Source of the DNA: a bacterium
GTDB taxonomy: Bacteria > Gemmatimonadota > Glassbacteria > GWA2-58-10
DNA length: 64,000 nucleotides
Direction: 5' to 3'
Assembly: GCA_021372515.1 (NCBI GenBank)
Contig: JAJFUG010000057.1
Coordinates: 1 to 64,000 of the forward strand
The position numbers were made by a program, and so were the translations under genes. A model generated the notes under the pieces. That model was not told where the DNA came from. It ran no database searches and was given only the letters and a program-made list of their open reading frames with translations. Positions 40,107-46,654 of this stretch are shown piece after piece. How positions within the stretch are numbered: position 1 is the first letter of the stretch; each line of letters begins with the position of its first letter.

Positions 40107-40187
40107 GGGAAGCGCAGACCTTGTGTCTGGTCTGATGGTCGCACATCAGACGGTTAGGGGGATTCGCACTCCCCCGGCTCGCTTCCC
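40107..40187. ncRNA. tRNA-like four-arm cloverleaf RNA (novel)
   Basis: Plus-strand reading: closing stem GGGAAGCG/CGCTTCCC (8 bp), arm CAGAC-CTTGT-GTCTG (5 bp), arm GTCTGATG-GTCGCA-CATCAGAC (8 bp), five bases GGTTA, arm GGGGGA-TTCGCAC-TCCCCC (6 bp), then GGCT. All 27 pairs are Watson-Crick. The order and the TTCGCAC loop resemble a tRNA, but the middle loop has six bases, there is no D loop and T-to-acceptor linker is present, so it is no ordinary tRNA. The fold works on either strand: on the minus strand it would be the parB leader in the operon; on the plus strand a promoter-like site lies upstream and a T-rich tail downstream (40190-40199). Confidence 0.7.
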
Positions 40188-40198
40188 TGGTTTTGTTT

Positions 40199-41338
40199 TC
40201 AGAACGTCGGTTTACCGCCGCCCCACGTGCCGGAACCCGGACGGAAGAACTCCGGCTCCACCGGCGGCAGGCGGTCGTACTTCATCGAAAACGGGTCTCC
40301 CATGTACATGACGTTTGCCATCATCTTCCACGAATTCAGCATCCCGCACTTGGCGCAAGCCGTGTTCTGAGGAAACGGCTCGGTCGAGTGGCGGGCGTGC
40401 TCCTTCAGGTGCCGCTCCATGACCTGGCGCGCGCGGTCGGCGATCCAGGCCGGAGCATCCTCGATGCACGTCCTTCTGAAACAGGCTTCCCAGGTCTCAC
40501 CCATGCGGCGGATCGGCTCGAGCGCGCGTCTGCCGTACATGGCCACCGTGCGCACTCCGGGCAGCCGCTTGTTCACCTTGTCGAACCATTTCGGCCAGGC
40601 ACGCATCGCCATGTTGAGCGTCTCGGCTCCGGCTGCCGTCAGAGTGGGCGGCGCGATTCTCAGGTTCTGGCGCGGCACTCCGAGCCGGTTCATGGTGTCG
40701 TAGGCATGGTTGTAGTCCCACTTGTTGTCGGCTATCGCCTTCCAGACGTCGCCGTCCGACCAGTCGTAAATCGGGCGTACGCGCCGCGTCCCCCAGGAGT
40801 CCTTGTTGGTCAGATGCCCCTTGCTGCTGAACACTCCGAGCGAGCGCTGGATGCTCTCGGCGGCTCTCAGGCCGATCACGCAGAAGAGGTCCTTGCCTTC
40901 AGGAGGCGGGAACCGGCCCGGATAGCAAATCCCCTGGATGTACTTCTCCGGGATGTACTGCGCGTACTCCGGCGGCCGGCGCACCCACTGTTCGGGGTCG
41001 AGCAGCGGGTCGAAGGTCCAGAAGTACGGCATCTCGCGGTTGAAAACGTTCACCACCGGCTGATTGGCGATGAGCCAGTGAAAAGAGACGTCCGGCCTGG
41101 CCGCCACGCGCTCGGCGTACTCGAACGTGCCGGGAAACATGATTTCCTCGTCGCGCATCACCACCTCGACCGGCAGCCGCCCGGTAAGGTTCGCCGCGAT
41201 CAGGCAGATTTCCAGGCAGACGCCGGAGTCCTTTCCGGCGGAGAACGAGACCACGATCCGGTGGCCTTCCTCGTAGAGCTCGGTCATGCGGTCGATGGCC
41301 GCGTCGAACACGTTCTTTTTTTCATAGCGCCGTGGCAT
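40199..41338 (-). CDS. PAPS-reductase-like PP-loop enzyme (IbrA / DUF3440-like)
   Basis: A 379-residue protein. The PP-loop SFSAGKDS (31-38) binds ATP; VEVVMRDEEIMFPGT, CVIGLRAAESIQRSLGVFSS and RPIYDWSDGDVWKAI belong to the PAPS-reductase-like family. The C-terminus has C328 and C331 (CAKCG), typical of the DUF3440-like subgroup. The family adenylates substrates; known cousins thiolate tRNA or phosphorothioate DNA. It overlaps the methyltransferase gene by 17 bases and ends at the cloverleaf gap, followed by the ParB-like gene. Its phage function is unknown. Confidence 0.85.
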   Translation of the reverse strand: MPRRYEKKNVFDAAIDRMTELYEEGHRIVVSFSAGKDSGVCLEICLIAANLTGRLPVEVVMRDEEIMFPGTFEYAERVAARPDVSFHWLIANQPVVNVFNREMPYFWTFDPLLDPEQWVRRPPEYAQYIPEKYIQGICYPGRFPPPEGKDLFCVIGLRAAESIQRSLGVFSSKGHLTNKDSWGTRRVRPIYDWSDGDVWKAIADNKWDYNHAYDTMNRLGVPRQNLRIAPPTLTAAGAETLNMAMRAWPKWFDKVNKRLPGVRTVAMYGRRALEPIRRMGETWEACFRRTCIEDAPAWIADRARQVMERHLKEHARHSTEPFPQNTACAKCGMLNSWKMMANVMYMGDPFSMKYDRLPPVEPEFFRPGSGTWGGGKPTF

Positions 41339-42071
41339 CTTTTTCTCCGACGTAGACCTGGAAGAAGCATCTGTCCGGCCAGACCCGGCCGAGGGTGTCC
41401 GCCTCCAGGACGAGTTGATGCGACAGAGAAGCGTTCGGGTTCGGAGACATCTTCTCTTGACAGCAGCTGAAGCCGAACGAGTCCAGCATGCGGAACCCCT
41501 GAAACAGGTCTTGGAACTCTCGGTTGGTCCAGCAGCGTTTCGGCACCCTGAAGCCGTGAGCGGCGGTGATGTCTTGCCGGGTGGACTCGTAGCGCGGCCC
41601 GAACCCCATCACGAAGACCTTGCCGCCGGGCCGCAGCACGCGGAACATCTCGGCCACGGCCAGGGGCGGATACTCGCAGTAGGAAAGGCTGCCGAACAGG
41701 CTCGCCACCAGGTCGAACGACTCTGCGGGCGCCTGGATGTTCTCCATGCGGCCCTTCTCGAAGCAGTGCTCAGGGAACTTCGCTCGGGCCTGTTCCAGCA
41801 TGGCCGCCGAGATGTCGATGCCGAGGAAGCATGCCGGACGCAGATCGACGTACTCGAGGAAAAGGCCGGTCCCGCAACCGAGATCGAGGACGCATCTGTC
41901 GCCCACGCTCTTGTCGCCCAGGTAGCGAATGTGCTTCCTGAGCAGTTCGAAGATCGCCGCGTTCTCGGCCAGGTCGATCTCGCGCCGGAAACTCGCGTCG
42001 TAGACCTCTCCCAGGGCGTCGAAAGCCACCTCCGCCTCAATCGTTCGAGTCTGTGTCATCGTCTCAGCCAT
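41322..42071 (-). CDS. class I SAM-dependent methyltransferase
   Basis: A 249-residue protein with motif I VLDLGCGTGLF (61-71), GIDISAAMLEQARAKFP (motif II), FDLVASLFGSLSYCE (post-II) and LRPGGKVFVMGFG, a small-molecule or nucleic-acid type methylase without target-recognition domain. ATG 42071 overlaps the HNH stop. Coupling to the PAPS-reductase-like gene suggests one pathway, the target of which is not known. Confidence 0.8.
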   Translation of the reverse strand: MAETMTQTRTIEAEVAFDALGEVYDASFRREIDLAENAAIFELLRKHIRYLGDKSVGDRCVLDLGCGTGLFLEYVDLRPACFLGIDISAAMLEQARAKFPEHCFEKGRMENIQAPAESFDLVASLFGSLSYCEYPPLAVAEMFRVLRPGGKVFVMGFGPRYESTRQDITAAHGFRVPKRCWTNREFQDLFQGFRMLDSFGFSCCQEKMSPNPNASLSHQLVLEADTLGRVWPDRCFFQVYVGEKDATAL

Positions 42072-42432
42072 TTCCGAACCCGCCGTCCTCTCTCGCGGTC
42101 TTTCGATCATGACAGGGCTTGCAGAGCGGTTGCCAGTTCGATTGATCCCAAAACAGCTTCTGATTTCCCTTGTGCGGAACGATGTGATCCGTGACCGTGG
42201 CCTTGGTCAGTCGGTCTTGCCGCTCGCACTCGGCACAGAGCTTGTTTTTCTCCAGGAACCGCTTGCTGGCTCTCTGCCATCGACTGCCGTAGCCGCGTTC
42301 AGCCGCGGTGCCGCGGGCTTCGTCACTGCGCTGCCGCTCCTGGCGCTGATGCTTCGGGCAGTACCGTCGACCTCTCTCGACCAGCGCCGGACACCCGGGA
42401 TGAGCGCAGGGTTTCGGCGGGGCGCAGGGCAT
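42064..42432 (-). CDS. HNH endonuclease
   Basis: A 122-residue protein. Zinc-binding CAHPGCPAL..RYCPKH at the N-terminus, then CAECERQDRLTKATVTDHIVPHKGNQKLFWDQSNWQPLCKPCHDRKTARED, a complete HNH domain. HNH proteins next to terminase genes are needed for cos cleavage in many HK97-type phages. Start 42432 overlaps the preceding stop (TGATG). Confidence 0.9.
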   Translation of the reverse strand: MPCAPPKPCAHPGCPALVERGRRYCPKHQRQERQRSDEARGTAAERGYGSRWQRASKRFLEKNKLCAECERQDRLTKATVTDHIVPHKGNQKLFWDQSNWQPLCKPCHDRKTAREDGGFGNG

Positions 42433-42674
42433 CACGGCCTCGCTTTCAGGATCATCTCGTCCAGCCGGGCGTGAATCTTCGACACTCCGGCCTTCAACTC
42501 CTGGATGTCCTCGTCGAGCCGTTGATGCCGCAGCAGACAGATGTCTTCCGAGACCGCGCGCCTGCCGTTCCCGTTTCCGTTCCTGGACGGCCCGAAGCGC
42601 AGGACCGCCGCCGCAAGCGTGGTGCCGCCGCCGATACATGCGCTGCAGATTACCGTTGCCGTGGGCCAGTCCAT
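42432..42674 (-). CDS. small TM plus coiled-coil protein (spanin- or holin-like)
   Basis: An 80-residue protein with one membrane helix (TATVICSACIGGGTTLAAAVLRF), a Gly/Asn linker and a helical tail (DEDIQELKAGVSKIHARLDEMIL). It resembles i-spanin or hemolysin XhlA-type lysis partners. I chose ATG 42674, which gives the helix at the N-terminus. It lies after the holin. Confidence 0.6.
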   Translation of the reverse strand: MDWPTATVICSACIGGGTTLAAAVLRFGPSRNGNGNGRRAVSEDICLLRHQRLDEDIQELKAGVSKIHARLDEMILKARP

Positions 42675-42688
42675 GACTCTGTCTCCGC

Positions 42689-42856
42689 TCAGAACGTTAT
42701 CCCGACTCCGGCTTCCCAGCGTGGGATGCTGACCTCGGGCCGCTTGATGTTGTATCGCCCCCACACGTCCACCCGGCCCTTCGAGAACGCCCCGCTCACT
42801 CCGTACTCGTTCAGGCCGAGGTTCAGCCCGCCGGTCTGGAGGCGGGGGCCGATCAG
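42689..42856 (-). CDS. 55-codon -1 frame extension of the holin gene (frameshift or CTG start)
   Basis: The holin message ends GTA AAA AAC TGA. A_AAA_AAC is a canonical -1 slippery heptamer, and the -1 frame is open for 55 codons from CTG 42856, ending VGITF. The product is beta-rich (GLNEYGVSGAFSKGRVDVWGR). Slippage would give a 141-residue form of the holin. Otherwise a CTG start coupled to the stop could express it. A chance open frame is possible. Confidence 0.5.
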   Translation of the reverse strand: MIGPRLQTGGLNLGLNEYGVSGAFSKGRVDVWGRYNIKRPEVSIPRWEAGVGITF

Positions 42857-43113
42857 TTTTTTACGACGTCCGCCTTGCTCGCCTCGATGATCTTGGCGGC
42901 GTTCGAGCTGGTCAGGCCGCCGGTCTTGCCGTCGGCGTATCCCTGGGCGGCGATCTGGACACCGAACAGGCCGGCCACCGCCGTCATCAGGGTGATGAGG
43001 ATGTCCTGGGGGATGGCGATGTTGAAATGCCCCAGGCCCTGGTTGACCAGCAGAATCACCACCTGAACCAGCGCCCCGATCAGGGCCGATTTGAATTTCT
43101 TGCTCTCAAGCAT
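42853..43113 (-). CDS. holin
   Basis: An 86-residue protein with helices at 9-27 (ALIGALVQVVILLVNQGLG) and 37-58 (DILITLMTAVAGLFGVQIAAQ) and a charged C-terminus, the class II holin design. ATG 43113 follows GGAGGGG. It lies after the amidase gene, with overlap of 8 bases. Confidence 0.75.
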   Translation of the reverse strand: MLESKKFKSALIGALVQVVILLVNQGLGHFNIAIPQDILITLMTAVAGLFGVQIAAQGYADGKTGGLTSSNAAKIIEASKADVVKN

Positions 43114-43537
43114 TTTCCCCTCCTGTGAGTTGACTGCGGAAAAGGGCCAGATCGAATTTCCGGCCCGGACAAGTCTTGTCGGAATAGTCACGGTGGCCCT
43201 GGACGTTCTCGTGAGGGATGCCGAAGACTCGGCACAGTGAGCTCACCAAGCGGACCCCGGCATCCCAGGACTCTTTCGGCGGCGCGGCCAGGTCGAAGTT
43301 TCCGACGAAGCACACCCCAAGCGACTTGGAGTTCATCCCGACGCAGTGGGCCCCGACCTCGTCCATCATTCGGCCAACGAGGATCACGGTCTCGGCTTCC
43401 ACCTGCTCGATGCCGAAGTGATAGCCGATGTCCTTCCAGCCGTTCGTCTGGATGTGGTAACGCTTGATGTCGTCCCAGGAGAGCGTTCTGCCGTCCTGGG
43501 TGGCGCTGTGGTGAAGGATGATGTGAGTCGGGCGCAT
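43106..43537 (-). CDS. N-acetylmuramoyl-L-alanine amidase (endolysin)
   Basis: A 143-residue Amidase_2 domain protein close to T7 lysozyme in layout: zinc ligands H9 (ILHHSATQDG), H115 (GHRDYSDK) and C123 (KTCPGRKFD), with K121 before CPG. It cleaves peptidoglycan at the lactyl-amide bond. No signal peptide, so export depends on the holin. It is near the promoter-proximal end of the late operon. Confidence 0.92.
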   Translation of the reverse strand: MRPTHIILHHSATQDGRTLSWDDIKRYHIQTNGWKDIGYHFGIEQVEAETVILVGRMMDEVGAHCVGMNSKSLGVCFVGNFDLAAPPKESWDAGVRLVSSLCRVFGIPHENVQGHRDYSDKTCPGRKFDLALFRSQLTGGENA

Positions 43538-43651
43538 GGCAGACCCCCAAGAAAGGATGGGCTTATTAATCTGCCATACGATGCATGATGTGCAATGCAT
43601 TATCCAGCGGAGATGGCGGAAATAACGGAAATGGTGGGAACGAAGGCAGGA

Positions 43652-43843
43652 TTATTCATTTCTGCCAGGTAAACTATCGGCCCAGATCATCACCCTCTTA
43701 CGTACTCGATATCCTTTGATCACGCCTTCATCCAGCCAGCGCCGAATTGTGCTTTCGGACCAGATTGTCCCGGTAGTATTTTGGAGCCGCTTGATTGTCT
43801 GGGTCACTGTCAATGCCTCTCTGGTTTTAGGCTCGGCAATCAT
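43652..43843 (-). CDS. small HTH (excisionase-like) DNA-binding protein
   Basis: A 63-residue protein: ALTVTQTIKRLQNTTGTIWSESTIRRWLDEGVIKGYRVRKRVMIWADSL, a MerR/excisionase-type HTH. Start 43843 follows AAGGAGGGAG. It is the first gene inside the right end and the first of the late operon. It could be a directionality factor or an activator of late genes. Confidence 0.7.
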   Translation of the reverse strand: MIAEPKTREALTVTQTIKRLQNTTGTIWSESTIRRWLDEGVIKGYRVRKRVMIWADSLPGRNE

Positions 43844-43886
43844 ACGCTCCCTCCTTGTTTTCTCTCGATCCGTCCCGATTCAAAAC

Positions 43887-43903
43887 GTGTCAGCAGCGTG
43901 TCA
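43887..43903 (+). repeat. candidate integrase arm-type site, right copy
   Basis: Identical 17-mer to 1289-1305 (GTGTCAGCAGCGTGTCA), same orientation, 117 bp before the right core. See the left copy for the argument. Confidence 0.6.
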
Positions 43904-44020
43904 GGCTCAGGATAAAAGTGGATCATTGCGGGCATCACTTCAGCGAAATTGCTTGCGGGGCCATCCCGCCAGATGCATTATTTTATTGCAGTTACTGGTA
44001 TTCTATCCGATAACGCCACC

Positions 44021-44067
44021 GACTACGGATCAGAAGGTTAGGGGTTCGACTCCCTTCGGGCGCACCA
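44021..44067 (+). repeat. attR core (47-bp direct repeat)
   Basis: Identical to 1206-1252. It is the 3' part of tRNA-Arg without 5' half and therefore no tRNA gene by itself. Confidence 0.95.
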
Positions 44068-44074
44068 TAAGTTA

Positions 44075-44106
44075 CAAGGGGCTGGGAGATATCTCCCAGC
44101 CCCTTG
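44075..44106 (+). terminator. displaced tRNA-Arg terminator (32-nt perfect palindrome)
   Basis: CAAGGGGCTGGGAGAT pairs perfectly with its inverted copy, followed by GAGCTTTTT. It lies 8 bases after the right core, so before integration it ended the tRNA transcript. The rest of the gap to 44333 contains only the direct repeat at 44229-44249. Confidence 0.8.
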
Positions 44107-44228
44107 AGCTTTTTCGGACGTTTGTGTCCCGGCACAAGTTCAGCAAGGGTTCCCGCGTTTTGCGGCACGCCGGCCGGACAGCGGCGCGACCCCTCCCGCC
44201 CGTTCTTGCCTAAACCACCCTGCCCCCC

Positions 44229-44249
44229 CTGATACCAGCCCTGATACCA
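44229..44249 (+). repeat. CTGATACCA direct repeat, possible scar of an older element
   Basis: CTGATACCA occurs at 44229-44237 and 44241-44249, a 12-bp period. The layout copies the two GTGTCA units in the arm-type sites of the current provirus and could be an arm-site remnant of an earlier integrase at the same tRNA. Confidence 0.35.
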
Positions 44250-44333
44250 AGTGTGCAGGGGCTTTTTTATGCGATACGCGGTTGCAGCTTCAAAGCCTCG
44301 GCCTAACCACATAAGCCGGGCTGTCTTCGCATT

Positions 44334-46628
44334 TCACTTCAGCAGGACCATTTTGCGAGTCCGGGTGAATTCGCCGGCGCTCAGGCGATAGAAATACACC
44401 CCGCTGCCCAGGCGCCGCCCGGAGTCGTCATCTCCAGACCAAAGCACGCTGTACGCCCCCGGAGCGAACAGCCTGTCGAGCAGGGTGCGGACGAGCCGCC
44501 CGCGCAGGTCGTACACCTTGAGACACACCCGCTCCGGATTGTACCCGGCCAGGGAAAAGCCGATCGTGGTCGAGGGATTGAACGGGTTGGGGACATTCTG
44601 CCCGAGAGAAAAGGCTCTCGGCAGCGAGGGCGTTGCGTTGACAATGGGGGTTATCCCCTCGTTCCCGTTCGGCAGAGGCGAATCCGCCCGCTTCACGCCC
44701 CGGACCGGGTTGAAACTGCGCAGACCGTCGTTCGTGGCCAGCCAGAGATGGTTGTGGGAATCGAGCATAAGCGTATTGATCGAATTGAGAAAACCGGAGT
44801 TGTCCTCCTGCGGCACCCATTTGCGGCCGTCCCACTTCGACAGACCGCTGTAATTGCCGGCCCAGAGGCCGTCCAGCGAATCCAGAGCTAAGTGGATCGA
44901 CCAGGTCGAGGAAATTCCGCTCATGGTGGTCCAGCCGTTCCCATCGAACTTTTTTACCCCCACATTGGATTCGGCCGCATAAACGTTTCCCATTCTGTCC
45001 GTTGCGATATTTCCAATCTCGTGTGGAGTGGCGAAGTTGGAGAGGGTATAACTCGTCCACTTTTGGCCGTCGAACCGGCTCATCTTCCCGGAGGAGCCGC
45101 CGAACCACATGTCGCCGTGTGAATCCTGGGCGATTGAATAGACCGCGTTGCTTGCCAGGCCATTACTGGCATCGTACAACCGCCACTGACCGCCGTCCCA
45201 TCTCCTTACACCCGCATAGGTGCCAACCCAGAGGTTGTTGCTGGAATCCAGGTATAAAGCGTTAACCCAGCTTGTCGGGTCGGTAGACCAGTTCTGGAAG
45301 ACAAGCTCCCACTTTTCTCCGTCATATTTCAGCAATCCGGCACTGGTGCCACACCACAGGTTGTCGGAGGAATCCGTGGCGAGATGATATACGCGTGGCG
45401 GATCCACATTTTTGTAACCGGGGACGCCGGCGGAATCAGTAGGAACAGTGGCCGCGGGAGGAACAGTGGGCGGCTCAAGATCGACCGGATTGGGTAAGGG
45501 AACGGATTTCCACCGGGTCCCGTCGAACCCGAGGATCGAATCGTGCTCGGATGATCCGAACCAGAGCCTGCCTTTGGAATCCTCGGCAACCGCATTGAAC
45601 TGATTGTAAGGCAGCCCCTGCTCCGTGCCGTACACTTTCAGGCCGTCCAACTCGCCCAGCTTGCGCACCCCGGAGCCGAGGGTGGCGAACCACAGGTTGC
45701 CCGTGCTGTCCACAGCCGCATCCGTGACCGTGCTGCTGCTGTCGCGGTCCGGGTAGGCGTACTTGTGCCATCTGTTCCCGTCGAAAGTGCTGTAGCCTTT
45801 CCCGTCCTCGCCGTACCTGTAGCTGCCGCAAACCCAGGGGTGACCGTACCGGTCGACAGTCAGGCAGAGGCTCTTGCCGGGTGGTACGCCCTGCTCCCAC
45901 CAGTACTGCCCGATCTGGTAGGTAATTACTTTCTCCGGGCTGATCTGGACGATTTTTTCATCCGCCGTGACCGACCAGACACTGCCGTCCGGCCCGGCGG
46001 CGATAAGATCGTAGCCGCCCCCCGGCAAACCGTCCGCCGCGGTGAGGGACAGCCAGCCGGCGCCGGCGAACACCGCCAGGCACGAATCGGTGGCGCACCA
46101 GACCAGGCCGCTGTAATCCAGGCATATATCGTGCACGTTCGAGGATAGCAGGCCGTCCTGGTCGGAGAACCTCGTCCAGCCCAGGCCGTCGTACCGGATC
46201 ACCCCGTAGCCGCTGGCCAGCCAGATCGAGCCTGGCCGGTCGGTGATAAGCTTTCTGAACCGGATGGCCTGATAGCCCACCTCGACCTGCACCTCGCTCC
46301 ATTCCGAGCCTTTGTACAGCAGCAGACGGCCCTCATCGGTCAGGCACCAGACCGCTCCGGTGGTGTCGACAGCCAGGTCCTCCACGTGGCAGCCCTCGAA
46401 CGGGCACGGGAGCGGGGCCACGGCCTGGGCCTGACGGTCGTAGAGGGCGATGCCGTTCCAGTCCGCGCCGAAACCGAAGAACACATTCCCCCGGCGGTCG
46501 GCGGCCACGGCGTGCACGTTCAGCACCGGCAGCCCGTCATCCAAGGTGTAGGTGCTCCACTGGTCGACAGCGGCCAGGGCGGCGCAGGGACCGAGTAGAG
46601 CCAGCAACAGCAGCGTTATCGTTCTCAT
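44334..46628 (-). CDS. exported beta-propeller protein with FlgD-like sorting tail
   Basis: A 764-residue protein with signal peptide MRTITLLLLALLGPCAALA. Residues 20-660 are two-component-regulator-propeller-like repeats (units such as GNVFFGFGADWNGIALYD, GLVWCATDSCLAVF, NNLWVGTYAGVRRWDGGQW, HGDMWFGGSSGKMSRFDGQKW). The last 90 residues are a FlgD-like Ig domain (NPFNPSTTIGFSL, KVYDLRGRLVRTLL, GSGVYFYRLSAGEFTRTRKMVLLK), used as an outer-membrane sorting or anchoring tail in FCB bacteria. ATG 46658 overlaps the previous stop but 46628 starts the signal peptide. The ligand is unknown. Confidence 0.8.
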   Translation of the reverse strand: MRTITLLLLALLGPCAALAAVDQWSTYTLDDGLPVLNVHAVAADRRGNVFFGFGADWNGIALYDRQAQAVAPLPCPFEGCHVEDLAVDTTGAVWCLTDEGRLLLYKGSEWSEVQVEVGYQAIRFRKLITDRPGSIWLASGYGVIRYDGLGWTRFSDQDGLLSSNVHDICLDYSGLVWCATDSCLAVFAGAGWLSLTAADGLPGGGYDLIAAGPDGSVWSVTADEKIVQISPEKVITYQIGQYWWEQGVPPGKSLCLTVDRYGHPWVCGSYRYGEDGKGYSTFDGNRWHKYAYPDRDSSSTVTDAAVDSTGNLWFATLGSGVRKLGELDGLKVYGTEQGLPYNQFNAVAEDSKGRLWFGSSEHDSILGFDGTRWKSVPLPNPVDLEPPTVPPAATVPTDSAGVPGYKNVDPPRVYHLATDSSDNLWCGTSAGLLKYDGEKWELVFQNWSTDPTSWVNALYLDSSNNLWVGTYAGVRRWDGGQWRLYDASNGLASNAVYSIAQDSHGDMWFGGSSGKMSRFDGQKWTSYTLSNFATPHEIGNIATDRMGNVYAAESNVGVKKFDGNGWTTMSGISSTWSIHLALDSLDGLWAGNYSGLSKWDGRKWVPQEDNSGFLNSINTLMLDSHNHLWLATNDGLRSFNPVRGVKRADSPLPNGNEGITPIVNATPSLPRAFSLGQNVPNPFNPSTTIGFSLAGYNPERVCLKVYDLRGRLVRTLLDRLFAPGAYSVLWSGDDDSGRRLGSGVYFYRLSAGEFTRTRKMVLLK

Positions 46629-46654
46629 CTTATCGACCCGCCCGTGGTAAGCGT

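Larger units (their letters stand above)
1206..44067. mobile_element. complete tailed-phage provirus (about 42.8 kb)
   Basis: The element is bounded by a perfect 47-bp direct repeat (1206-1252 and 44021-44067) derived from the 3' part of tRNA-Arg. The integrase is at the left end, pointing to the tRNA. It contains an early replication arm, a plus-strand repressor and cargo block, and a full set of head, tail and lysis genes with HK97-type protease and capsid, TP901-type tape measure and P27-type small terminase. No sheath gene was seen, so a long non-contractile tail is likely. I saw no broken essential gene. Functionality is inferred and not shown. Confidence 0.95.

Noticed and set aside
40107-40187. 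An ordinary tRNA gene
   Set aside because: The middle arm has an 8-bp stem with six-base loop, no D loop with GG, four extra bases before the closing stem and C in place of the invariant A in the T-like loop.
44021-44067. A second tRNA-Arg gene
   Set aside because: Only the 3' 47 bases are present; it is the attR copy.
43992-44312. Frame containing GSRTPNLLIR on the minus strand
   Set aside because: It is the well-known false translation of antisense tRNA sequence across attR.
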